From contig NC_089855.1 in assembly GCF_036373705.1 (NCBI RefSeq), positions 6,052,001 through 6,116,000 of the forward strand: DNA of 64,000 bases, given 5' to 3'. Both the position numbers and the translations under genes were made by a program. Below the pieces are notes generated by a model that saw nothing but the letters and a program-made list of their open reading frames with translations, was not told the DNA's origin and made no database searches. The first letter of the stretch is position 1, and every line of letters starts with the position of its first letter. Source of the stretch: Amia ocellicauda (taxonomy: Eukaryota > Chordata > Actinopteri > Amiiformes > Amiidae). Shown here piece by piece: positions 12,160 through 24,474 of this stretch.

Positions 12160-12708
12160 TGTGAGAGTGTGTGTCTGTGTGTGTGTGAGAGTGTGAGTGT
12201 CTGTGTGTGTGTGAGAGTGTCTGTGTGTGTGTGTATGTGAGAGAGAGAGAGTGTGAGAGTGTGTGTCTGTGTGTGAGTGAGTGTCTGTGTGTGTGAGAGA
12301 GAGTGTGAGAGTGTGTGTGTGTGAGAGTGAGAGTGTGTGTGTGTGTGAGAGAATGTGTGTGTGTATGTGTGTGTGTGAGAGAGAGTGTGAGAGTGAGTGT
12401 CTGTGTGTATGTGTGTGTGTATGTATGTGTGTGTATGTGTGTGTGAGTGAGTGTGTATATGTGTGTGTGTGAGTGTGTGTGTGAGTGTGTGTGTGTATGT
12501 GAGTGTGTGTGAGTGTATGTGAGTGTGTGTGTGTATGTGAGTGTGTGTGAGTGTATGTGTGAGTGTATGTGAGTGTGTATGTGAGTGTGTGTGTATGTAT
12601 GTGTGAGTGTATGTGAGTGTATGTGAGTGTATGTGTGTGTGTGTGTGTGTGTGTATGTGTGTGTGAGTGTGTATGTGTGAGTGTATGTGAGTGTATGTGA
12701 GTGTGTAT

Positions 12709-12747
<39 letters not shown>

Positions 12748-12766
12748 TGTGAGTGTGTATGTGTGA
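11886..12766. repeat. Long (TG)n/(GA)n variant array
   Basis: About 0.88 kb of alternating TG with interspersed GA, TATG and CTG variants (gtgagtgtatgtgagtgt and similar). Long open frames on both strands are products of the dinucleotide repeat and are not genes. The array ends only about 15 bp before the CpG-rich block taken as the rab9a promoter and first exon. Confidence 0.95.
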
Positions 12767-12779
12767 TATGTCATCGGCG

Positions 12780-12948
12780 GCGGTGCGCGGCAGGAGGTGT
12801 GACTTCAGCGGGTCACATGAGAGTCAGCAGCGCCATGTCAGGAAGGAGCCGCAGGAAGACGCTGTAGTTCAGCGGGGAAAAGCGCTCAATAACCCTCGAT
12901 AAAGGAGGCGATCGCAGCGTTTAAAGAGCTCAGCAGCCGTCGGCCAAG
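12780..12948 (+). promoter_or_regulatory. rab9a: Probable rab9a CpG promoter and non-coding first exon
   Basis: A CpG-rich block ends in a very strong splice donor (GGCCAAG/gtaagac, donor at 12949). It contains GTCACATGA at 12812-12820, which fits a MiT/TFE-type E-box. It also has a short upstream reading frame of 10 codons plus stop (12835-12867) if it is transcribed. The next acceptor in the same direction that leads to an open gene is the rab9a coding exon at 17053. The exact transcription start is not visible. Mammalian RAB9A likewise has non-coding 5' exons and a single coding exon. Confidence 0.6.
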
Positions 12949-13137
12949 GTAAGACAGCCCTGCCCGTGAAAACCCGTGTCGAGCCCGCGCCTGACAGCGC
13001 CTGGATCCGCCCTGTGTGCCGTTAATGTAGCTTTACACACGGCGGGGCCAGAGGCACACCGAGAGAGACGAGCAGGCCTGTGTGGGAAACTTCTCCCATC
13101 GCAGTTCTTGAGCATCGGCAGAGCCGGAGCCGGAGCC

Positions 13138-13144
13138 TGTCCCG

Positions 13145-13177
<33 letters not shown>

Positions 13178-13190
13178 TCGGTCCCTGTCC
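13138..13190. repeat. (CCCTGT)n short tandem repeat
   Basis: About eight copies of ccctgt with a few gtctcg or ccggtc variants. It gives repetitive open frames on both strands, which are not genes. Confidence 0.9.
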
Positions 13191-16100
13191 CGCCGGGTCA
13201 GGGTGGCTGTGTGTGCCGACGCGCCTGAAACGCGTTACATTGTGGCAGTTTGTATTCACCGCTGCTGGGCACCGACACTGTGGCGATCTGGGCTGTTTGT
13301 AACTCATTTAGTCACGAATCGGTTTTACATCATTGGATCCGTGTGTTCGTGGGCCGACCTGTACTGGGATGCGTCCAGATTATAACAGCATGTTAAATGA
13401 TTAGGCTCGTTGTAGTTTTCGTCACAATGTAGGTCAATTCAAAATACTAATAATGTAAGATTACCTTAAAAGCTAAATCTGCGGTGTCTTGATTGGCCAC
13501 CATGCAACTACCTCCACCTGACTGTGCAGTGTTTAGAAATGCCAGTTTCTGTAGGTTCAAACTATGTGAAAACAGCCACCAAATCAATGCATCTTTGAAA
13601 TGGCTTATCTGTGCAGCTATGTGGTGTGTGTTGACTTGTGCTGCTCGGAGACTAACGCAATATGCATTTAAAAAGTGGACTTGTGTTTCAGGAAGTGGTT
13701 TGCAAAGAAAAAAAAAGCCTTAAAGGGCAATTGCTCTTTTATTGCTAAGCATCACGAATGGGGAAAATGGGGGAAACACTGTGTTCCCCTCCTGGGAGAC
13801 TTTTGAAAAAGGGATCTCAAAATAATAGTGTGACTAGGTCTGGTCACCCAGCACATGACCCTGGCCTCGGATATTCATTTACTCTAGGGTCGGCCTCTCC
13901 CAAAACATTGCATTTGACAAACTTTTATGTTGCCTTTAACAGTACATCTGCAAAACAAGCAACAATGGCATTGTTTAACAGGTTTATTTTTGTCTTAATT
14001 TCTAAGAATGAGAGAAACAACGCGCATGAAACTATTGACCACATATCTAAAAAGGAAACGGTCTGTTTTGTTCTTATAGTAGATACCAGTTTGTAAAAAA
14101 AATAAATAAATAACACCAAACAATTGTTTAATGAAGTCCAAAGGAAGTTACCAATATGGGATAATTTTGTCTACCATGAAAACTAAGGGAGCTGAATCAC
14201 TACAAGGCAAAATCGTTACTGAATTGAATGTGCAATACTTTTACAATGTAGTAATTTCTTCTATTTGAATCATGTTTGCACACACGTTGAGTTCGTGGCC
14301 TGGATCTTGTTTCATAACATGTGCCACTATTCAGACCTGTTTTCTACACATGTGACCAAGGCATACACAAAATAGGTACATTTAAATGAAAATAAAGTTT
14401 CTGGTCATTTGCAAATATTTGCAACTTGTTTGCTGGAGCTACACTATATGGCTGGGATGTGCCAGATTATGTTTTGTTTTATAATTTCACATTATAATGC
14501 TCAGTTGTTTGTGATATCAATACACTTTGTTGGAATTGGATAAACAAACATACCTGCAATATGTTCAAAGGGCATAAGTTTAATCAGAGGTGGAAAAATA
14601 ATGTATTTACTGATATAAATGAGATGGATATGTTGATCTGAACTATGTTGTTTGGTTTTACTTTGCTTTTTCAATCATTCTTTAATATATTAAGGTTAAA
14701 GCGCATGTTTTGTTTTATGAAGTTCTAAAATGCAGTATAACTTTTTTTTTTTTTAATGGGTAATGTTTTTTATTATGATTACAAATGACAACAAAAAATG
14801 AAATCTACAAAATGCCATGCTTTGGCTCCAGTCTCAGATCCTCTAGCATTCCTTGAATGTTTCTGAGCAAACTGCCAGTGCCCTGAGCAAGTGATTGTAT
14901 ACTGTGCAGTGCTGTGCCTTTGACAGTGATTCAGTACAAAAGGGCAGTGAATGTTTCCTTGTGAGACATACTACATACTGTAGTGTCAAGATGTGTGTGT
15001 GTTAGGCAGAGAATGGCACTGCATACATCTATGGGGTTGTTCTTTTGGGCAACCACAAAACAGAAATGAAATGTAACCAAGAGAGTTACTTGCTGCTAAT
15101 GAAATTTATTCATGTGATAATCTAGCTCAAAGCCTCTCTTATTGATTTTGTTCAGTGTGACGGTTACATTTTCCCAGAATAAGCCCCCCATCCCCTATAA
15201 ACTGTGAGGTAATTTGGTTTGTTTAAAATCAACTTTAGTATAGTTTAAACTTCATGTTCTCTGGTTAATGAGGGAAGCACACTTTGTTTGCTGATTAGAA
15301 TCATATTGAGTTTGTAAAACTGTAGAAAGAACCCATTAACTCCACCAAAACAGGGCTTTCATACAAGGGAACGGCCATCGTCTATAAAATGATAAACGTT
15401 CAAGATCAGAAAATGGAGGTTTTGGATGAGAAGAAACCCTTCGCTTGTCAGCAGCCCCCAGAAATGCCCCCAGACCCCCAGGTTCTTTCAGAATTCCTCC
15501 AGTGACTTCACTGCCGTCGCGCAACGGGACACCCACAGTGCTTTGTGTGTCGATGTGTTCATGTTCTTAGTACTGAAATTAGTTGCACTTGATTTCCATT
15601 GATGCTCGTATTTCCTGGTTTGTGTACTGAATGTAAATTCATGTTCTGAGATTACTTTTGTCATTACCTCATTACACTCTTTCACACGTGGTACTGTTTG
15701 ATTGTGTGGCCTGTTGAACACATTGTTCTGCCTGTTGCCTGCGGACTCATTATTTGCAAATACAGCCCCACCCCGGCCTTTGCCACGGCACCTGATTATT
15801 CTCAGAGCTGCGCACAGGCCACCTGTCGTTCTGTCTTCAGGTATAAAATACAAATTTAGTGAGTGAGAAAATACTGTCATAGTTGATGTATTTTGTGGTT
15901 TCCAATAATATACTTTTAATAAGCTTGAATGGAACACTGGATAGAAAGTCAACAATTTAATAGATTTTAATAGATAATCTCAATAATAGATAATTTCAGC
16001 AATAGTCATATCATCAATAGCTGTCAATGAAGCAGACTCATTTGTTAAAACATGAGATGTACATATGCTAAACTGTGAACTATTTTTTTTAGGTACTAAA

Positions 16101-16900
16101 TGATGATTTATACTGAACAATAAAGGTAAGCAATGTCTTTTGTGTATATTAGTCATGGATCAGTTAATGGCAAAATAATACAAATTAGATATGTTTGATG
16201 AGCTGGAAGATCAAGCACTAACAAAGGGTTTTCCAGTGCTGTGGTCTGGGTCTGGTTGATCCTGATTTAATTTTGTAGAGAAGTCATTATTTTCTTTGTG
16301 TTAATGAAGGACAGTAAGCTTTAGTTTTTGGTGGCACTGATTCCCTGCATGGCAGCTACAGCAATACATGCCTCACAATACTCTGTAGGGTACTGCTCTT
16401 GTATAACATGGCGATAGGAGATCCTAATTATTATTTTACTATTTTATTTATTTACTTTTGTAATAACAGAGGTGGAGTTATTTACAAGTAGCCCCATGTC
16501 TGTATCCTGTGTCAGGCATTCCTTAACTTCAGAGTTACAGAGTTGTGTGTATTTCTGTGATAAAAGCTTTACACCAACTTCAGGAGATGTTTGATAAGAC
16601 CCATATAGTCACATACAGAAAGTGCTTTCAGGATTCGAACTCTGGGGAAGAAATTAAAAGCCCACAATTGCCTTTAGTTGGTAAATCTGTTCAGGACACC
16701 CAGGGGAACTCAAATATGGGCTAAGGCTGTCTTTTGTGTGCAAAAGAAACATTGGAAATTACAGAGGCACATTTTCTTAAAGTACAGTCCTTTGTGCCTA
16801 TCTTGTTTAACTTACATATTTTGCAAAATAGTGTCAATCTAATGGAAAGCTGTGTGTGTGCAAATCTTTAGTTTCTATCATGTTGTGGTCAGGCTCATAT

Positions 16901-17037
16901 CTGGAACAATCTGAACAAACTCCCCAGCGAATCAGACTGGATAGGATCCTTGGATCACTTAGTTATTAATGGACACCAAGTGAGCACGATGGGGCGAATG
17001 GGCTCCTCTCGATTGGACACTGTCTTATGTTCTTATA
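16901..17037 (+). mobile_element. CR1/L2-like LINE 3' tail beside the rab9a acceptor
   Basis: The sequence matches the 3' end of the LINE at 6831-7470: ctgaacaaactccccagcga, then ggataggatccttg, then gagcacgatggggcgaatgg, ending in ttatgttcttat. It has a short internal deletion relative to that copy. It lies in the same orientation as rab9a, and its last base is 14 nt before the acceptor AG. Confidence 0.85.
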
Positions 17038-17089
17038 TGCTTTGTCTTGTAGGACAGCTTGTATTCTGAACGAGACCCTCTGAACAGCC

Positions 17090-17695
17090 ATGGCAGCAAA
17101 ATCATCCCTGCTCAAAGTCATCCTGCTGGGAGATGGTGGAGTCGGCAAGAGCTCCCTCATGAACCGCTACGTCACCAACAAGTTCGACACCCACCTCTTC
17201 CACACCATCGGCGTGGAGTTCCTGAACAAGGACCTGGAGGTGGACGGACACTTCGTCACTATGCAGATCTGGGACACGGCCGGCCAGGAGCGCTTCCGGA
17301 GCCTGAGGACTCCCTTTTACCGCGGCTCCGACTGCTGCCTCCTCACGTTCAGCGTGGACGACAGCCAGAGCTTCCAGAACCTCAGCAACTGGAAGAAGGA
17401 GTTCATCTACTACGCGGACGTCAAGGAGCCGGAGAGCTTCCCCTTCGTGGTCCTCGGGAATAAGATCGACGTCACGGAGCGGCAGGTCTCCACGGAGGAG
17501 GCGCAGCTGTGGTGCAGGGAGAACGGCAACCACCCGTATTTCGAAACCAGTGCCAAGGACTCCACCAACGTGGCCGTGGCGTTCGAAGAGGCGGTGCGCA
17601 GAGTCCTGGCCACGGAGGACCGGACGGAACATCTCATCCCCACGGACACTGTCAACCTCCATAGAAAGCCCAAGTCTAGCTCTTCCTGTTGTTGA
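17090..17695 (+). CDS. rab9a: Ras-related small GTPase Rab9A
   Basis: A 201-residue Rab GTPase encoded in one exon (acceptor at 17051-17052, 37 nt of 5' UTR in the exon). Visible motifs are the P-loop GDGGVGKS (14-21), effector-loop T39, DTAGQE (62-67), NKID (124-127), ETSAK (152-156) and a C-terminal CC at 200-201 for geranylgeranylation. It is close to human RAB9A throughout, including the TDTVNLHRKPK tail, which RAB9B lacks. The family acts on late endosomes in mannose-6-phosphate receptor return to the trans-Golgi, cycling between GTP and GDP forms. The single coding exon is also the mammalian arrangement. It converges on trappc2. No breaks or missing residues are seen. Confidence 0.98.
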   Translation: MAAKSSLLKVILLGDGGVGKSSLMNRYVTNKFDTHLFHTIGVEFLNKDLEVDGHFVTMQIWDTAGQERFRSLRTPFYRGSDCCLLTFSVDDSQSFQNLSNWKKEFIYYADVKEPESFPFVVLGNKIDVTERQVSTEEAQLWCRENGNHPYFETSAKDSTNVAVAFEEAVRRVLATEDRTEHLIPTDTVNLHRKPKSSSSCC

Positions 17696-17958
17696 TCAGA
17701 CGGACGTTCAGAGTTAAAGACTCATCCTGACAAGATGTGCTCCGGAAGTGCACCCCACATGTCATTAGATTTAATGCTCATGTACGTCTTTTAGTGGCAT
17801 TCGAAGCTGCCGGGTGACATTCCACTGCGCTGATTATTGATAACCTCATTTATCAATCGACACATTGCATTAATGCGGGTGCTATGAAGGCGAAGCTTGG
17901 ACTAAGACCAATATAAAACACTGTAGAGGACTTAATCTTCTTTAAAATGGGTATATAG

Positions 17959-17983
17959 AATAAAGTGCCAAACTTAAAATAAA
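17959..17983 (+). terminator. rab9a: rab9a polyadenylation signals
   Basis: Two AATAAA hexamers at 17959-17964 and 17978-17983, about 265-290 nt after the stop. They would give a short 3' UTR. Longer forms cannot be excluded. Confidence 0.6.
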
Positions 17984-18114
17984 GTGTAAGATTTACTTCT
18001 TAGAATAAGTTGTCAGTTACATTTGTTTTGACAAAGTAATTTATATTCTCTGACCACTCTTTAATTCCTAAAACATCAGACATGTACCAGTGTCAAAACC
18101 CTTCATACTAAAAG

Positions 18115-18146
<32 letters not shown>

Positions 18147-20086
18147 TTACTACTTTAGGTTGATCAGAAAGGAAGAAAAAGCAAAATGACTGCTGTGACA
18201 GTAGAGTTTGCAAGAAACAGAAGAATGCAACAAATATTAACTTAATTCTTGACTTCCAGTATCTATCTGAGATAATAAATTACCAACTTTAATTGATTAT
18301 GAAAGGAATCTTTAGTCTATATTAAAACCCAAATGACATTGTGGTGCCTGAATAGAATTGATTCGAGACGGGGGTTTCCAATGACGTTTGGACAGTTGTA
18401 CAATGTGCTCTCCAGCCCTGGAAAATGGCAATACAGCCCCTCTTGAGATGGATTGTTGCATAGTAATGTAATCATCTATTTCATATGCAACCCGGGCTGG
18501 GCGTGTCCTTCCAGAGTGGCTCCAGAAGTGAAGATGAAGACTGTGAAGCTCAGTTTTTCTCATGCATGGCCAACTGTGCTGTTAAAATACCACTAATAAA
18601 ACTATACATGGTTTAAAAATGTGTTTCCATTAAAGCAGAACATGGCGTACTCAACTTCTTCTTTGAGTAGGAAAATCTCAGTAAGGTGAAATAAACTACA
18701 TATTATGCAGAGAATATAAAAAACAAACAGGACAACTGAACATGTTTTCTCCCTCTACTTGTAGATGCCAGATTTCACATTTGAGATTCCAAGCTTTAGT
18801 TTATATGCAGTCTTAAACTTAACCTCACACTTATTGTCCTGTGATGTTCTTTTTAATATACATAATACAAGTATAATAGCTGTATATTCTATTGTGCTGT
18901 ATAAACCAAGCTACTAAATGCATATAATAAGTAGTCATGAAGAACACAAGATCTGGGAAATGTGCAGTGGCTAAAGTAAGCTATGTGTTACTGTATTTAA
19001 AGTAGACACAAAACTAGTGTATTGTCAATGTGTTCTAGCTCACAATGTGAGTATTATGAGATTAATTCAATGTTAATATAGTGGAGAAACTGCCTTCACA
19101 CATACCAACCTGATGTGATCTGTAGGTTCTAGTAATAAAATAATATTAAGATAATAATGCACTGATCTGATTGAAACAATACTGATTTATACATCATTAC
19201 CAGTTCTAGGAGATGGAAAAATATAATTTAGATATAACTGAGGATTAAGTTACAGAAGTATATAATATTATGTGTTATAAGTAGCATCTTCAGTATGTAT
19301 TTTGCTAATATTGTGAAGACTCTATATAAATACAATCCAGTATTTGTTAACACATGGAATGGAATCTAGTGAGCATCCTTCAGACTGCGTGTGAACATGT
19401 TGAGCTGAACTCGACTGAACTGTGAAATAACCCAGACAGGAGAAACCCATTCAGCTGTTACTGGAGAAAATGATTGACTGTCCTTCAACCAAACTACCTC
19501 ATGTGATTATTTAAATGGCTGCTTCGAGCAACTCTTATTGCCTTCTGATCAGTTTTCTGGTCTAATCTCGTGATTGGTTAATTCATTGTAACAAGCAAAG
19601 CTCAGTCCTGTGTGATAATATTGATAAGTGGCAAATATTGAGCCCATAGTTATCTTGTTGGGGGTGTTATCTATAGTCCCATTGCATCACATGTTGTCTC
19701 TTGTCACGTCTCTAGTATTTGGTCTATTGTTACGTTGCCGTCTCCGTGTAAGTCCCCCCGATCGTAGGCCCTGCTTTTGTGTATTTGAATTGTATTTCAA
19801 ACGTGGTGGATTGTGGAAAAATAATAATGTTTTAGTGATATCAATGTTTAAAGTCAGTGATGGGTATTGTAAATCTCACCTATATGACAAGAACAACAAT
19901 GCAGAGGCTTTTAGGGTGGCTGAGGTTTCCTTACAGATTTTCAAGCAGCTCAGTTGACCCAAGACTGACACACAGGAGGGAGCTGGGGCGGACCAGAGTG
20001 TGTGAACAAACGCCTGAAACAAAAAAGACACTGGGAGACTCAGCCATTGGTTTCTAATTGCACATTGTTAACTGGAATTTCTCATT
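17984..20086. other. Intergenic region between convergent rab9a and trappc2
   Basis: No gene recognised. It contains a (CTA)n tract at about 18116-18150 and is otherwise AT-rich. The longest open frame (19628-19957) has no recognised product. Confidence 0.5.
18116..18150. repeat. (CTA)n trinucleotide microsatellite
   Basis: About eleven consecutive CTA triplets with one TTA variant. Confidence 0.9.
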
Positions 20087-20092
20087 TTTATT
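20087..20092 (-). terminator. trappc2: Candidate trappc2 polyadenylation signal
   Basis: AATAAA on the minus strand, about 380 nt beyond the stop codon. It is the first clear hexamer downstream. Confidence 0.45.
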
Positions 20093-20469
20093 TAGGTTAG
20101 TTTAAAGCTACCACACTATTGCATGTACAGGCAGAGACATAATAAACACAGAAGCACATACACAGTTGTCCTTGCAGAATTATTAAATAAGACATAAGAG
20201 ATTGTCAACTGGTCTTCTTGTGTTCATGAAGGAGAAACAAATACTGGGGATTTACTAAAGAGGACAACTGAAGTTATCAGGGAAAATCCTTTATATTTCT
20301 AATTAAATTTTCTGAGCAACACTTACACTGAAATACCGACTTGCAGGGAAAGCACAAGAGATTCTGGAGAGGTCTGAGCATTTCAGAGAAGTAAGGAAAA
20401 GTTCAACAAGGAACCGGACGTACAATCCTTTTGTGTATTCACAAGTTTACAGCTGAGCTGCTTCCTGGA

Positions 20470-22205
<1,736 letters not shown>

Positions 22206-22211
22206 TCAGTT

Positions 22212-23270
22212 CTGGAACAAAGGGTTAAGAATTTAGGATTTCAGAAGAACAGTGTTTTAGGGATAAATGAAGACAATGAAATGCCATAACTTATTTTTTT
22301 AATTATAGATATTCAATAGAAAATAGCTTAATACAATAATGCACACTTTTTTGTGTGTTTTTGTGTGTGTGTGTGTGTGTGTGTGTGGGGTGGGGGGGGG
22401 TTCTATAAACTTATATAAACCATAATATCTACAGTTTAATTCTACAGGGACCATGAGTGACTTGTCTTACTCTTGACTTGATATATATTTCACATTCATT
22501 TTCATTAAATGTGTAAGGTATGCAAACCTGGATTATATTTAAAGCCCCAGAACATGGCAGTCTTTTCACTCACATCTCATTATTGTCCTAACCAAATCTG
22601 CCCCTTTTATAATAAGACAGGCGTCCAAGCAAGGCAATATTGCATGAACAATCAACGGCAAAAGAGGCAAAACAAAAAGCCATTGCAAGAGCACAATGGC
22701 GATTTCATATTCACAACATGCAGTACATTACAGTGCAACATTTTAATTACAATATACACAGACACAATGATAAAACTTACACACTGGATGAAATATTTAT
22801 ATCACTGTTCTGCATACATATAGTGTATCAATCTAAACAACTAAGCTAACTTAAGCATTTAAAGACGGTTTCGATTAGTGTTAAAGTATTGTTCGCAGCT
22901 CTGTTTATGTACACATTGTTTCCAGTGCATTAGAAGCTAAATGTGATTGACATGTCGATGTGTCAGTTGAGCTGTAGAGGACTACTGTTATCGGCTAAAG
23001 GTATTTGATACAATATACAATACATCTGTGTCATGCCATACACTGTAGGTGAGTTTAAAAAGCTGTAATGTAATTTATTTAAAGCAATTTCACAAATTAA
23101 TACGAGACGGCGAACGGTTGTCAGTGATTGAGTGTTGAAACGACCTGTTTATACCCGCTGATAACGGAGACAACAGGGCACACGACGCGGTTTATACGTG
23201 TATTCATATTCGTTTATTTAATTACACGGTGAAACAGACATATGTTGAGTGTTGTAAAGAAATAACTCAC
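22212..23270 (-). other. trappc2: trappc2 intron 1 in the 5' UTR
   Basis: Bounded by donor GCG/gtgagt at 23270 and acceptor tttgttccag ending at 22212. It contains a (TG)n tract at 22365-22387 followed by a G-run. No other gene was recognised. Confidence 0.65.
22365..22387. repeat. (TG)n microsatellite
   Basis: A pure TG run followed by a ggggtgggggggggg stretch. Confidence 0.9.
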
Positions 23271-23340
23271 CGCTGACAGCATCAAACACCTATATTTATT
23301 TCCTCTTTCCACAAACACTGACGGCGCACGCTGATGTCGT
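23271..23340 (-). promoter_or_regulatory. trappc2: Probable trappc2 non-coding first exon and promoter edge
   Basis: On the minus strand a CpG-containing stretch (cgtgcgccgtcag and so on) ends in a strong donor (CAGCG/gtgagtt at 23270). It is the nearest upstream donor to the ATG exon. The transcription start was not located. The next gene upstream, ofd1, runs away from it, so this is one side of a divergent promoter. Confidence 0.55.
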
Positions 23341-23561
23341 CACCGCATGTCTTAAAGGAGCCAAGGCCAAATAAAATAAAAACACTTTTATAGTCACGTC
23401 GGCAGTTTATACATTCACATACATGTCTAGTGTATCTCCTGTGTTGCTACTGATTTATTCACCATGTCTAGTGTATCTCCTCTGTGGTCCTTGATGAATG
23501 AGTACTGTACGTGCAGAAGCAAATCGTGTATTTTTCAGCGCCTGACCCACCGCCGTAACTT

Positions 23562-24387
23562 TGGCTGCGTTCACGACACGCATACTTTGCCGAGTCTGCG
23601 CAGACAAACCTGTCTCAGTGCGCCGCCTGCGTGAACTCAGCCGGAGCAGACGTCAGCAGCTCCCGCATCCACGGGCTGCAAAGTATGCGCAGCCGCGCAG
23701 CTGCTCAAGAGGGACTGCGCAGGAGCAGCCGCGGCTGCACAACAACAGCCGAGCGCTGAGACAGACCTTGCAGGCGCAGCGCCACCGCAACCGCCCTGAT
23801 GGCATGAGGGCCTTATGCATTTCATGCTAGATATGGCAAAGCACAACATAAATATAATATTTTAAAGCTTGTCAGTTTAACAATAAAATCATATGCATGT
23901 TTTAGTGGTGTACGTATACATCTTAACCTATCTGTATTGCACCTGGCAAGGAAATCCATAATAATACAAAATGTTTTGCATGTGTATTTCTTTCCAATCA
24001 CACATTTAATGTAGATTCGAAACCAGTGTAAATATAATATTGTACAAAAAAGAAAAGTTGTAATTAATTTGATGAGTATGTTAGTATTTAACCCTTAAGT
24101 GTCCCAACACTGAGCAGGAATAACACATTCTACTAATGCAATATTATTAACGGGTCGTAAAGCTCCTCATTCTGATATGCTGCTGCAATGGCCTGATCGC
24201 ACTGAACAGTGTGCAGCTGCTGCTCACGAAGGGAACTGGGATCGCATTAACTTCAGTGATCACGCCTGCGCCTCTGCGCGCTCTGCTCCAGTCGCTGCAC
24301 TGCCAGAGCTGCCCACGCTGCGTTTGCGCATGCCGTGACGTCAATCTGCAACGTGCCGACAGCAAAGTGACGTGAACGCAGCGTTTA
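23562..24387. mobile_element. Candidate decayed DNA transposon between trappc2 and ofd1
   Basis: GCTGCGTTCACG at 23564 is matched in inverse orientation by cgtgaacgcagc ending near 24382, with a further loose match (ACTTTGC) just inside. Both ends are GC-rich and the centre is AT-rich. No transposase was recognised and no clear target duplication was found. It may instead be two CpG-rich promoter halves with chance inverse similarity. Confidence 0.3.
24336..24343. promoter_or_regulatory. CRE site, TGACGTCA
   Basis: A full palindromic CRE (CREB/ATF site) lies between the divergent trappc2 and ofd1 genes, in a GC-rich stretch. Function is inferred. Confidence 0.5.
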
Positions 24388-24417
24388 AAATCGCCAGTGA
24401 CATGCGCAGTGCTGACC

Positions 24418-24440
24418 CCGGAAGTACAAAACCCGGAAGT
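24418..24440 (+). promoter_or_regulatory. Paired ETS-type sites
   Basis: Two copies of CCGGAAGT, at 24418-24425 and 24433-24440, 15 bp apart. They are preceded by an NRF1-like ATGCGCA at 24402-24408. Paired ETS sites with no TATA box are typical of housekeeping and bidirectional promoters. Confidence 0.55.
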
Positions 24441-24459
24441 GCCCAACAAGCGTCTGTTT

Positions 24460-24472
24460 GTTACCCGGAGAC
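24460..24472 (+). promoter_or_regulatory. ofd1: RFX X-box upstream of ofd1
   Basis: GTTACC-C-GGAGAC fits the X-box consensus (RYYNYY, 1-3 spacer, RRNRAC) at every position. RFX factors drive many ciliary genes through this box, and ofd1 is a ciliary gene. It lies about 20 bp before the minisatellite, close to where ofd1 transcription is expected to begin. Confidence 0.55.
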
Positions 24473-24474
24473 GG

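Larger units (their letters stand above)
12949..17052 (+). other. rab9a: rab9a intron 1
   Basis: Bounded by donor gtaaga at 12949 and acceptor cttgtag ending at 17052. It contains a CCCTGT hexanucleotide repeat near its start (about 13138-13190) and a CR1/L2-like LINE tail at its very end. A 155-codon minus-strand open frame at 15488-15955 was examined and not recognised. The rest is AT-rich with no gene seen. Confidence 0.55.

Noticed and set aside
12040-12774. 244-codon minus-strand open frame rich in HTHTHT
   Set aside because: A product of the TG/GA array; dinucleotide repeats lack stops in several frames.
13080-13385. RSLSRSLSLSLS-type open frame near the rab9a promoter
   Set aside because: Produced by the CCCTGT hexanucleotide repeat; it is not an SR protein.
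15488-15955. 155-codon minus-strand open frame in rab9a intron 1
   Set aside because: No recognised domain or motif, and no supporting splice or promoter context. Length alone is not enough.
17102-17662. Long open frames overlapping rab9a on the minus strand and in frame +1
   Set aside because: Shadows of the GC-rich rab9a coding exon, which has full Rab motifs in the accepted frame.
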